Source of the DNA: Paenibacillus anaericanus
GTDB taxonomy: Bacteria; Bacillota; Bacilli; Paenibacillales; Paenibacillaceae
Length of the DNA stretch: 64,000 nt
NCBI RefSeq assembly: GCF_003994475.1
Contig: NZ_RZNY01000005.1
Coordinates: 216,966 to 280,965, forward strand
Direction: 5' to 3'
The notes under the pieces were generated by a model. That model searched no databases and was not told where the DNA came from. It worked only from the letters and a program-made list of their open reading frames with translations. Numbering within the stretch: position 1 is the first letter of the stretch; the number at the start of each line of letters is the position of its first letter. Positions 34,932-43,058 of this stretch are shown in pieces. A program made the position numbers and the translations under genes.

Positions 34932-37900
34932 ATGAAACGGGGTTTGAAACTTGTAGTAACGTGGCTGTTTATAGTGTCAGTGTTCGCAGGATTTATACCA
35001 GGTACCCTGCCCGTAAGTTCAGCGGCAGCATCGAATGAATTAATCTGGCCCAATCCGGGAGCGGTTAATCTGACAAAGACGGCTGAGCCTACAGGGACAC
35101 AGGGTCAATGGAAAGTAACGTTGACGGTTGAGGGTAAGAATATTCAGAGCACTTCGGATGTTGTATTGGTTATGGACCGATCCGGAAGTATGGACGGTAG
35201 TCGGATGACCAAAGCTAAAGAGGCTGCGAAGAAATTCGTCGACAATTTGTTAATTAAAGATTCGAAGACAAGAATCGCTTTTGTGTCCTTTGGCGAGGGA
35301 GTAACAACTGAATCTGATTTTCAAGGAACAGCAGGAAAAGAGTCTCTAAAGACTAAAATTAATGGTATTTCTGCTTCGGGAGGCACCAATATTCAGGCAG
35401 GGATCAATCGTGCCCGTACGTTATTGAATGGAAGCCAAGCACAGAATAAGGTCATTGTCCTCTTAAGTGATGGAGAACCGACGTATAGTTATAAGGCGGG
35501 TAAAGCGACAGCTTATAATTGGCCAGATAACAAATTTAAATTTGCTCTTTCAGATTTTGATTACAGTAAACAACTCGGTTCAGGTGATGATTATGCGTTA
35601 TCTGAGGGCTTTTTCGGAATAGGCAAGGAAACTTATAAAGTAAATGGATTTGACGTAAAAAACAATGGTATTGGCACTATCTCAGAGGCTAAGCTAGCCA
35701 AAGATGGTGGCATTGGTATTTATTCCATAGGGCTTGAAGTTGGGGACAGTGCCAATGCAAAGTATGTACTGAATAACACCCAAAATAAGGGCTATTACGA
35801 ATCTAGCAGTTCTGAACTGAACAAAGTTTTTACAGAATTGTCTAGCAAGATTTCGTATGCAGCACAAAACGCAAGAGTTATCGATCCGATGGGAGCTAAG
35901 TTCGATAAGATCGATGGTCCTACGGTATCGCAAGGAACAACTTCTTGGGATAGCAAGTCAGAGACGATAACGTGGGAAATTGGTAACATTGTTGAGGGTT
36001 CCCCTGCAACAATGAGCTACATCGTTAAGATGGATAATGATGCAGATCCTAATGTGTTGTATCCGACCAATAAAGTAACGACAATGAGCTATACCGACGT
36101 CAATGGTAAATCCACATCGAAGAACTTCATAGTACCTGAAGTGAGCTTCGGTAAAGGTTCCATTACCGTCAGAGGATATAGCGTCAATGCGGACGGTCTA
36201 CCAATCAATGCAGACGGAGTCGTTGTAGAGAAACCTGAGTTAGCAGAACAGCTATACAACGAACCGTTTATTGTAAATGGAAAACCAGCGCTTGATATCA
36301 ACAAGCCCTATGATGTAACGGCAAAAGCTGTTGATGGGTATCAGCTCAATGTTGGTACAAGTCCAACAAGTGTGCAGTTGACTACTAAGGCGCCTTCTCC
36401 AACCATCTGGTTTGGATATGTGAAAGCCCCTAAAGTCCCTTATACACTCAAAGTTGTATATAAGGCTGGCGACAACGTACTTGAACAGTCTGAGCCAATC
36501 AATATACTTCAAGGAGAAGCGGTAGATTACAGCAGTAAGGAATTTGTAGGATATCTTTTCAAGAACGTGGAGCTAAGCCCGATAGACAGCGGCTTAACCT
36601 CGAAAGATGGGCACGTAACTGGAAAGATGCCTAATAAAAATGTAACTATTACTTTTAACTATGAAGCTATTGCTCAAACAGTAACTGTGAAGCACATGGA
36701 AAAAGGTACGACACATGAAATCAAGGAGCCAACCACTCAAAATGGTGTAACAGGTCAAACAATTGCACTTAATCCAGTAAAGGTGGATGGATACACAGCA
36801 AGTAGTGAAAATGATTACAGTTACAAATTTACAGCTGATGCAGACCAAGAGAGAACTTTGTTCTACACAGCGAACACGCAAACAGTCACTGTGAAGCATG
36901 TAGATAAAGCTACAAATAATGTAATCACTACAACTACTAGAACTGGTGTAGCAGGTGAATCAATTACACTTGAACCAGAGATTATCTCTGGATACACAGC
37001 AAGTAGTGAAAATGATTACAGTTACAAATTTACAGCTGATGCAGACCAAGAGAGAACTTTGTTCTACACAGCGAACACGCAAACAGTCACTGTGAAGCAT
37101 GTAGATAAGGCTACAAATAATGTAATCACTACAACTACTAGAACTGGTGTAGCAGGTGAATCAATTACACTTGAACCAGAGATTATCTCTGGATACACAG
37201 CAAGTAGTGAAAATGATTACAGTTATAAATTTACAGCTGATGCAGACCAAGAGAGAACCTTGCTCTACACAAAGAACGCTCCTGATCTCAAGCGCTTCGT
37301 GACTGTGAACTATATTAATCTAGTAACGAATCTACCTCTTATTGATCCTATTATTCGTGAAGGCGTTGTAGGAGATATTCTCCGCGCAGAGCCAATTACA
37401 GTAGGTGATGCGGTATACACACCGGATGAGTCTAACGTTGACTACGTAATTACGGACGAATTAAAACAGTCTACTAGTTTTTACTACATCTTGAAAAATG
37501 CCGTAGATCAACAACAGGTATTGGTTAAATATCTGGAACTTGGAACGGATGCCGAGCTTGGCAATGATGTTGTTTTCGGCAAACAAGGTGCAACGATCAC
37601 TCATATACCACCGTCACAGATTACTGTAACTGATGCGGTGTACACTCCTGAGTCACCGACGTACTCAATTACGTTCACTGGTGAGCCAGATCAGGAATTC
37701 CTCATCTATTACAGCAAAGATGGAACTCCAGTAGATCAGTATCAACATGTGACTGTGAAGTATCATCTTCAAGGAACGAATACGCAAGTGGCGGAGCCAA
37801 CAAAGGCAAGCGGTATTGTCGGAAGTACAATCTCATTAAAGGCAATATCGATCCCGGGGTATACTGCTGTGAAGTCTACAGATACCTTCCAGGTTGGGGA

Positions 37901-38705
37901 TAATGAGGGACAGGAATACATTTTCTATTACACGAAAAATACACCTGTTGATCCGAATCCAGGAACGCCGTCAAACCCAAGCACGTCAACTCCAACACCA
38001 TTGCCACCGGCACCTCCAGTAGTTGCTCCGTTGCCTCCAGCTCCACCAACGTTGGAGAAAGAGAATCATTATAATTACATTAATGGTTATCCAGACGGAA
38101 CGATCAAACCGGAGAACCGGATCAGCCGTGAAGAAGTTGCAGCGATCTTCTACAGATTGATGGATGATGAGACACGCAGTAGTTACCTTAAGAACGATAG
38201 CTCATATGGAGATGTTGAAGGTAGTCGCTGGTCGAATAAACACATCGCTACGATGGAGAACGCAGGCATCATCACTGGCTATCCGGATGGAACTTTCAAA
38301 CCAGGTCGTCAAATTACAAGAGCAGAATTTGCTGCAATCGCATCAAGATTCGATAATTTGGATGAGCAAGAGAACACATTGTTCTCCGACATTAAAGACC
38401 ACTGGGCTGCAAAGTATATCGTATCTGCAGCAAACAAAGGTTGGATCAAAGGTTATCCAGATGGAACATTTAAACCAAATCAATACATTACACGTGCTGA
38501 AGCCATGGCTTTCATCAACAGTGTATTGAATCGTAAGACTAGAGTACCTGGCATTCATGAAGATGCAAAGGCATGGCCGGACAATAATATAGCTAAGTGG
38601 TATTATACGGAAGTGCTTGAAGCGACGAATCATCATGATTACAGCAGAAACGAAGATGGATCCGAGACTTGGACTGAAGTGAAATCCGATCGCGTGTATC
38701 CTTAA
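34932..38705 (+). CDS. Surface adhesin: vWFA - MucBP repeats - Pro-rich linker - SLH (VMSP-like)
   Basis: 1257-residue exported wall protein. Signal peptide about 1-33. The von Willebrand A domain (about 70-320) has the metal-dependent adhesion motif DRSGS at 82-86. A beta-rich spacer is followed by several MucBP-like repeats (about 580-800), three almost identical, and further divergent ones to about 1005. The proline-rich linker contains PLPPAP at residues 1023-1028 and again at 1033-1038. Three SLH domains (about 1045-1245) bind pyruvylated wall polymer (ITRAE in two of them). The plan matches VMSP of P. alvei, the natural substrate of Pro-Pro endopeptidase PPEP-2. The convergent gene encodes such a protease, so cleavage at PLP|PAP should release everything outside the SLH anchor. 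AGGAGGA precedes the ATG. Confidence 0.9.
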   Translation: MKRGLKLVVTWLFIVSVFAGFIPGTLPVSSAAASNELIWPNPGAVNLTKTAEPTGTQGQWKVTLTVEGKNIQSTSDVVLVMDRSGSMDGSRMTKAKEAAKKFVDNLLIKDSKTRIAFVSFGEGVTTESDFQGTAGKESLKTKINGISASGGTNIQAGINRARTLLNGSQAQNKVIVLLSDGEPTYSYKAGKATAYNWPDNKFKFALSDFDYSKQLGSGDDYALSEGFFGIGKETYKVNGFDVKNNGIGTISEAKLAKDGGIGIYSIGLEVGDSANAKYVLNNTQNKGYYESSSSELNKVFTELSSKISYAAQNARVIDPMGAKFDKIDGPTVSQGTTSWDSKSETITWEIGNIVEGSPATMSYIVKMDNDADPNVLYPTNKVTTMSYTDVNGKSTSKNFIVPEVSFGKGSITVRGYSVNADGLPINADGVVVEKPELAEQLYNEPFIVNGKPALDINKPYDVTAKAVDGYQLNVGTSPTSVQLTTKAPSPTIWFGYVKAPKVPYTLKVVYKAGDNVLEQSEPINILQGEAVDYSSKEFVGYLFKNVELSPIDSGLTSKDGHVTGKMPNKNVTITFNYEAIAQTVTVKHMEKGTTHEIKEPTTQNGVTGQTIALNPVKVDGYTASSENDYSYKFTADADQERTLFYTANTQTVTVKHVDKATNNVITTTTRTGVAGESITLEPEIISGYTASSENDYSYKFTADADQERTLFYTANTQTVTVKHVDKATNNVITTTTRTGVAGESITLEPEIISGYTASSENDYSYKFTADADQERTLLYTKNAPDLKRFVTVNYINLVTNLPLIDPIIREGVVGDILRAEPITVGDAVYTPDESNVDYVITDELKQSTSFYYILKNAVDQQQVLVKYLELGTDAELGNDVVFGKQGATITHIPPSQITVTDAVYTPESPTYSITFTGEPDQEFLIYYSKDGTPVDQYQHVTVKYHLQGTNTQVAEPTKASGIVGSTISLKAISIPGYTAVKSTDTFQVGDNEGQEYIFYYTKNTPVDPNPGTPSNPSTSTPTPLPPAPPVVAPLPPAPPTLEKENHYNYINGYPDGTIKPENRISREEVAAIFYRLMDDETRSSYLKNDSSYGDVEGSRWSNKHIATMENAGIITGYPDGTFKPGRQITRAEFAAIASRFDNLDEQENTLFSDIKDHWAAKYIVSAANKGWIKGYPDGTFKPNQYITRAEAMAFINSVLNRKTRVPGIHEDAKAWPDNNIAKWYYTEVLEATNHHDYSRNEDGSETWTEVKSDRVYP
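36786..37265 (+). repeat. Tandem 201-bp repeats inside the adhesin gene
   Basis: The block beginning GGATACACAGCAAGTAGTG recurs three times at exactly 201-bp spacing (67 residues), with only a few base differences. This indicates recent duplication and likely copy-number variation among strains. Confidence 0.88.
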
Positions 38706-38716
38706 GAAATAACAAT

Positions 38717-38752
38717 AAAAGCTCCTCTCTGATTAATCAGAGGGGAGCTTTT
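38717..38752. terminator. Bidirectional terminator between adhesin and protease
   Basis: AAAAGCTCCTCTCTGA / TCAGAGGGGAGCTTTT with a 4-nt loop and one wobble pair. Serves both convergent genes. Confidence 0.92.
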
Positions 38753-38772
38753 GTTATATGGCGTTCATTAAA

Positions 38773-39426
38773 TTAAATATTGAAAAGCTTGTCCATAAAT
38801 TCATAAGTTAAAGGTGTGCTCTTCTTCAATTCTTCACGGGTTGTATCATTGTATAGGTACAAGCTTGCTGTTTCAGCGAAATATTCAGCTGGATATACCG
38901 AGACATAACCATCTTGGTTGTAGTTGACACTAGCTTCTTTGTTGAAGATACCCTTGAAATCCTCGGAATCACTTACTCCATTAAATACGAAGCGATCTAC
39001 GGCGTGCAGAGTTTCATGAATCTCGAGATTGAACGAGTTATGACCTTGGCCTTTCTTGCTATAACCAATGCGAGCAACAACAACTTTCTCGCTGACACCA
39101 GGTACATCATCCCATGTTAATCCAGTGCCTTCCCAACCTCTAGGAGTCACACCTTGTAGGTAGCTGAGTTCAGGAACTTTAGTAATGATGTCACTGGTCA
39201 AAATAATCTTTACACCTTTGTCTGACAAAGTCTTTAAGATCGGAGCGGGGATTTTGCTAATCCGTTCGATCATGGCTTTTGCTTCTTTGGTGTTATAATC
39301 ACCACTTGGCAAGACAACTAATTGATCAAGTGTAGAATCTGCTGCTTGAGCTTTATATGTGGGGAACGCCCCAACTAATGTAAATACGATAAGTATGGCT
39401 AATATACGTTTTGTCCATTTCATCAT
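38773..39426 (-). CDS. Secreted Pro-Pro endopeptidase (PPEP/Zmp1 family zinc protease)
   Basis: 217 residues. Signal peptide with cleavage near AQA-AD (residue 28). The mature part has the zinc motif HETLH (residues 137-141) within NLEIHETLHAVDRF, and the later segment YPAEYFAETASLYL that supplies the third zinc ligand and active-site Tyr of the family. Size and order match PPEP-1 (C. difficile Zmp1/CD2830) and PPEP-2 (P. alvei), which cut between two prolines of neighbouring-gene adhesins. Here the convergent adhesin has two PLP|PAP motifs. GGAGG lies 5 nt before the first of two adjacent ATG codons. Transcription passes two c-di-GMP riboswitches in the leader. Confidence 0.88.
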   Translation of the reverse strand: MMKWTKRILAILIVFTLVGAFPTYKAQAADSTLDQLVVLPSGDYNTKEAKAMIERISKIPAPILKTLSDKGVKIILTSDIITKVPELSYLQGVTPRGWEGTGLTWDDVPGVSEKVVVARIGYSKKGQGHNSFNLEIHETLHAVDRFVFNGVSDSEDFKGIFNKEASVNYNQDGYVSVYPAEYFAETASLYLYNDTTREELKKSTPLTYEFMDKLFNI

Positions 39427-39474
39427 AAATTCCTCCAGGAGCCAACGTTTCTAGATAGAAAACGTTAAGCTTCA

Positions 39475-39567
39475 ATATCGGTAACTGGCTAGCGTAGCGA
39501 GTGAATATCGCGGTAGCTCCTATAGTTTTGCGCCACCATCTTTCGATGGGTTTGCCTTTGTCAATAC
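39475..39567 (-). ncRNA. Cyclic di-GMP-I riboswitch, proximal copy, protease leader
   Basis: Minus strand: GGCAAACCCATC, tetraloop GAAA, GATGG, GGCGCAAAACTATAGG, receptor strand, GCG...CGC stem, TACGCTAGCCAGTTACCG. It is very similar to the distal copy, but the receptor reads GCTACC instead of GCTAAC, which may weaken the tertiary contact. After it comes a bulged AACGTTTTC/GAAACGTT hairpin without a T-run, then the ribosome site. A translational or processing effect is more likely than termination; AGGAGC in the aptamer can also pair with GCTCCT just before the Shine-Dalgarno. Confidence 0.82.
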
Positions 39568-39609
39568 GGAATTGACATATGAAGTTGTAATATGATGATA
39601 AAGGACACG

Positions 39610-39640
39610 AAAAACCCTTCTTACCGAGATAAGAAGGGTT
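39610..39640 (-). terminator. Terminator of the distal c-di-GMP riboswitch
   Basis: Minus strand AACCCTTCTTA (loop TCTCGG) TAAGAAGGGTT with TTT after it. The 5' arm plus loop, CTTCTTATCTCGGTAA, can instead pair with the aptamer end TTACCGATATAGAAG (14 pairs, one mismatch, one bulge), forming an antiterminator. Confidence 0.88.
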
Positions 39641-39668
39641 GAATAACAACGGATAACGTTGCACTTCT

Positions 39669-39758
39669 ATATCGGTAACTGGCTGGCGTAGCGAGAAATC
39701 GCGTTAGCCCCTATAGTTTTGCGCCGCCACCTTTCGATGGGTTTGCCTTTATCAATAT
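39669..39758 (-). ncRNA. Cyclic di-GMP-I riboswitch, distal copy, protease leader
   Basis: Minus strand P1 ATATTGATAA pairs with TTACCGATAT. Inside are GGCAAACCCATC, tetraloop GAAA, GGTGG, then GGCGCAAAACTATAGG, receptor GGCTAAC, stem GCG...CGC and TACGCCAGCCAGTTACCG. Because P1 uses the strand needed for the antiterminator, ligand binding should release the terminator. Predicted c-di-GMP OFF switch. Confidence 0.87.
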
Positions 39759-39792
39759 ATTAAATTGGAAAATAAATCTAGCATATATCATC

Positions 39793-39821
39793 ATAATAAT
39801 TCTGATAGATTAAATAGTCAA
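39793..39821 (-). promoter_or_regulatory. Sigma-A promoter of the protease gene
   Basis: Minus strand TTGACT (39821-39816), 17-nt spacer, TATTAT (39798-39793). Predicted start near 39786, about 28 nt before the first aptamer. Confidence 0.72.
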
Positions 39822-39959
39822 TAGAAAACTCTATTAATCTACTAATACATAGGGACAGGGGTATAGGTAGAAAGAACCTGTCCGCTATTTATCCCCAAAA
39901 GATGTTACAATACTCATAGTTCAATATATCTAATCAACATGTAAATAGGGGAGATTGTG

Positions 39960-41468
39960 ATGATCATGCAATATATTCAATTTATTGTGTATACACTTAC
40001 TATTGCACTCATTATCAATTATTTACGTTTTAAGGTTAGTGATATCTTAAATAAATGGATGCTTGTAGGGGCTATTCTTGCAATAGTAGAGATTGAGGGC
40101 TTGTTATTTGATTTCTTACATACAAATTGGATTCTGCCTGTTTTTATCGGCATCTCGGTGTTGTGCTTTCATGCATATGGAGCCGTGATAAGTGCCTGTA
40201 TAGCTTGGCTTCTTTTAGTCGTCCAAACAGATGAAAGCGATTTATTTATCTTATTGATATATTTGATATTTGCAGCCGTTGTATATTTATTATCCAATTA
40301 TATTAGTAAACTCCAAACACAAAGTGATGAATGGCTAAATAAATTATCTGAGAATTCTAAACAGTTAAATGTTTTTAAAGAAGTCAGCACTTCGATGCAA
40401 CAGACACTTAATTTGAAGAAGTTGTTACGGACTATTTTAACGTCTGTCACCGCTGGATATGGGTTAGGTTTTAATCGAGCTATGATTCTACTGATCGATG
40501 ATAGTGGGAGTAAATTGAACGGAATTATGGGCACGGGTCCCATGACTGTTGAAGAGGGTTATGCGGTATGGGATCGAATTACAAAGAACAAATATAAACT
40601 CATGGATCTGATTGAAATCAAGGAAACAGAGCAATCTGCTGATTTATTGCTTAATGAACGAGTGGAAAGGCTAGAAATATCATTGGATGAACCTAATTTC
40701 CTATACAAAACCTTGGAACGTGGAAGCCCACTTCATATTAAAGAGATTGATACTAGTGACAAAGCACTTCTGCTATTCGCCCACCAATTTAATATGAGTG
40801 AACTGGCTGTCTTCCCCTTGATTACCCAGGGAATAAAAGTTGGCGTACTTATCATTGATAATCCTGTAAATAAAAGACCTATTACGGCTAACGATATAGA
40901 TAGTGTTATTCCACTGGCGAACCAAGCTGCTATAGCTATTCAACATACACATCTATATACGAAAATAGAAGATATGGCACTTAAGGATGGACTCACAGGG
41001 CTGTTTAATCAGCGAGCATTTCAGACCTTATTAGAACAACATTTGCCCGTTAGCAGGCAAGGATTGTTGTCTCTGATCCTGCTAGACATTGACTACTTCA
41101 AACACTTTAATGATACAAATGGTCATCTGCTTGGGAATCAAGTATTAATTCAGCTGGCGGATGTGATCCAGCATTCCATACAGGAGCATGATGTAGCTTT
41201 TCGATTTGGTGGAGAAGAGTTTGTGGTACTACTTCCTCATACGAATAAGGAAAACGCCGTTATGGTGGCGGAGCAAATCCGTTCTAATGTAGAAAATACG
41301 TCGTTTCCTTGTGGGGAAAAACAGCCACTAGGCTGCTTGACGATTAGTCTGGGGGTTGCATCATCTGAAGAACTGGGATCCTCTACTTCATTTGATCTTG
41401 TTGATACAGCAGACCAGGCGCTATATAAGGCCAAGGAATCCGGTAGAAATACCGTTGTTGCATCATAG
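39960..41468 (+). CDS. Diguanylate cyclase: membrane sensor - GAF - GGDEF
   Basis: 502 residues. Four or five membrane segments (about 5-110), a short coiled linker (LQTQSDEWLNKLSENSKQL), a GAF domain (about 135-320) and a GGDEF domain (about 330-500). The active site is intact: GLTGLFNQRAF, LLDIDYFKHFNDTNGH and FRFGGEEFVVLLP. The inhibitory I-site RxxD reads QEHD, so product inhibition is probably lost. ATG 39960 follows GGGGAG at 6 nt. It is divergent from the riboswitch-controlled protease, so it may supply the c-di-GMP that sets the adhesin/protease switch. The next gene starts 21 nt later. Confidence 0.92.
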   Translation: MIMQYIQFIVYTLTIALIINYLRFKVSDILNKWMLVGAILAIVEIEGLLFDFLHTNWILPVFIGISVLCFHAYGAVISACIAWLLLVVQTDESDLFILLIYLIFAAVVYLLSNYISKLQTQSDEWLNKLSENSKQLNVFKEVSTSMQQTLNLKKLLRTILTSVTAGYGLGFNRAMILLIDDSGSKLNGIMGTGPMTVEEGYAVWDRITKNKYKLMDLIEIKETEQSADLLLNERVERLEISLDEPNFLYKTLERGSPLHIKEIDTSDKALLLFAHQFNMSELAVFPLITQGIKVGVLIIDNPVNKRPITANDIDSVIPLANQAAIAIQHTHLYTKIEDMALKDGLTGLFNQRAFQTLLEQHLPVSRQGLLSLILLDIDYFKHFNDTNGHLLGNQVLIQLADVIQHSIQEHDVAFRFGGEEFVVLLPHTNKENAVMVAEQIRSNVENTSFPCGEKQPLGCLTISLGVASSEELGSSTSFDLVDTADQALYKAKESGRNTVVAS

Positions 41469-41489
41469 TTATAGAAGGGTTGGGATATT

Positions 41490-41999
41490 ATGACTGGATT
41501 TAGTGTTATCGTTGTTGTTTTGATTTTCGCATCGATCATTATATTGAGCAGTCGATTCTTTTATTCTATGGAACTCCAGGCTGTAACTAGAAGATTAACG
41601 AAGTCACATGGTTTTCAAATCTTGAAATTGGATTATTCCTTTGAGCAAATCGTTTACTTTGTTTCTTTGCCTACTAATATACCTACGATAAGAAATGCCA
41701 AACAAGAGGATGTAGTAATAAAACTTGATTACAGAGATCTTCTTTTTCCACGATTATTAGGAATAAAAATCTATATCAAAACAGATATGAAGCACATCAT
41801 TCTTGCTTATTTGCCTATTAAAGATTTTCGGCTTCCAGCATTGGACCAAATTCTTGAACAAGGGAAGATTGACGGACAAGATTATCTGAAAATCAGTACA
41901 TATAAATTAATGCATAAGACAACGTTGGAACAAATATCAGATGAGGTTTACAAACAAATTCAGGTAGGTCGGAATAGGAAGATGAAAGATGTCAAATAA
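41490..41999 (+). CDS. Unknown single-pass membrane protein in the cyclase operon
   Basis: 169 residues, not recognised. One N-terminal membrane helix (about 3-24), then a mixed alpha/beta region rich in lysine and isoleucine (for example DVVIKLDYRDLLFPRLLGIK and HIILAYLPIKDFRLPALDQI). No cysteine or known catalytic motif is visible. It begins 21 nt after the diguanylate cyclase stop and is probably co-transcribed, so it may take part in c-di-GMP signalling or sensing; this rests on position only. Confidence 0.65.
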   Translation: MTGFSVIVVVLIFASIIILSSRFFYSMELQAVTRRLTKSHGFQILKLDYSFEQIVYFVSLPTNIPTIRNAKQEDVVIKLDYRDLLFPRLLGIKIYIKTDMKHIILAYLPIKDFRLPALDQILEQGKIDGQDYLKISTYKLMHKTTLEQISDEVYKQIQVGRNRKMKDVK

Positions 42000-42458
42000 T
42001 AAAATTATACGAAGACCCTATCGTTATTTGGTAGACTTTGAAAATGTTTATCAGTTTATGATAAGGAATTATTCGATAGATGGTGCAACAGGAGAAAAAG
42101 CTCCTTTTTTTGAGTATGCACAAACACTTATCGATTTTGACCGTGAACATACATATCTGTATTCCATTTGGGAAGAAGAGGATGAAATCGTAGCATGCAT
42201 ATATACAACAAGCATCCCCACATCAAACTAAAGCATTGGATGTAATAATTAGTGCTCCAAATGGTGACTATGCATGTTTTGCTGGTATGTGGTTTGTCGC
42301 AGCAAATAATCTTGCCTACCTTGAACCGTTATGTACTATGGAAAAAAGAATAATATGCGATAATTTGAGAATAGAGTCGGTCCGAACTCAAAATCCTTCG
42401 CTGGGGCAATTGGTCCATATAGAGCATTTCTTTGCAATGAGGAATGCTTTTTTTGTTA
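41989..42458 (+). pseudogene. Decayed GNAT-type acetyltransferase
   Basis: Pieces of one acetyltransferase occur in different frames. NKIIRRPYRYLVDFENVYQF is in the first frame. From about 42205 QTKALDVIISAPNGDYACF, then LAYLEPLCT, runs in a second. AGAIGPYRAFLCNEECFF, ending at 42458, is in a third. At least two frameshifts and a corrupted middle mean no working enzyme. It overlaps the end of the previous gene by 11 bases. Confidence 0.7.
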
Positions 42459-42574
42459 GAAGAAGGATATCCTATAACAATAATAATATAATATATTTCA
42501 TTAAATATTTATTGTAAAACGATAAAATATATGTTAAAGTCAAATTTAAAATAACTAAGTGGGGTGCTTTTTTT

Positions 42575-43057
42575 GTGAAACGAGGAACAACAATCTTTTT
42601 AAAGATAGCTGTTATTATTATTGGAATTCCTGTTCTTGCTTTATGTATATTTCTGGTGCCTGAGATAGCGAATTATGCAGTAGTATTGTATCCAGATATG
42701 ACCTTTTTGAAATCTCTCGTTTTTATCGGTTTGTATGTCACAGCAATACCTTTTTACTTTGCTCTGTATCAAGCTTTTAAACTTTTAAACTATATTGACA
42801 AGAATAAAGCTTTCTCGGATTTATCTGTAAAGGCTCTAAGGACTATAAAATACTGCGCAATTACAATCAGTATCTTGTATGTTGTAGACATGCCACTCTT
42901 TTATCTCATTGGGGAAAAAGACGACGCTCCGGGCGTCATAGTAATCGGATTGGTCATTATTTTTGCTTCAATGGTGATTGCAGTCTTTGCTGCTGTTCTT
43001 CAAAGGCTATTAAAAGAGGCTATTGATATAAAATCAGAAAATGATTTGACGGTCTGA
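42575..43057 (+). CDS. DUF2975 membrane protein
   Basis: 160 residues with four membrane segments (about 8-30, 45-67, 90-112, 122-145). The pattern FYFALYQAFKLLNYIDKNKA and FSDLSVKALRTIKYCAI is typical of DUF2975 proteins. Begins with GTG after a GTGGGGTG ribosome site. As usual for the family, the next gene is a small YozG-like helix-turn-helix regulator. Function unknown. Confidence 0.85.
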   Translation: MKRGTTIFLKIAVIIIGIPVLALCIFLVPEIANYAVVLYPDMTFLKSLVFIGLYVTAIPFYFALYQAFKLLNYIDKNKAFSDLSVKALRTIKYCAITISILYVVDMPLFYLIGEKDDAPGVIVIGLVIIFASMVIAVFAAVLQRLLKEAIDIKSENDLTV

Positions 43058-43058
43058 G

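Noticed and set aside
36786..37265. CRISPR-like repeats
   Set aside because: The 201-bp units are continuous, coding and in frame; there are no spacers or cas genes.
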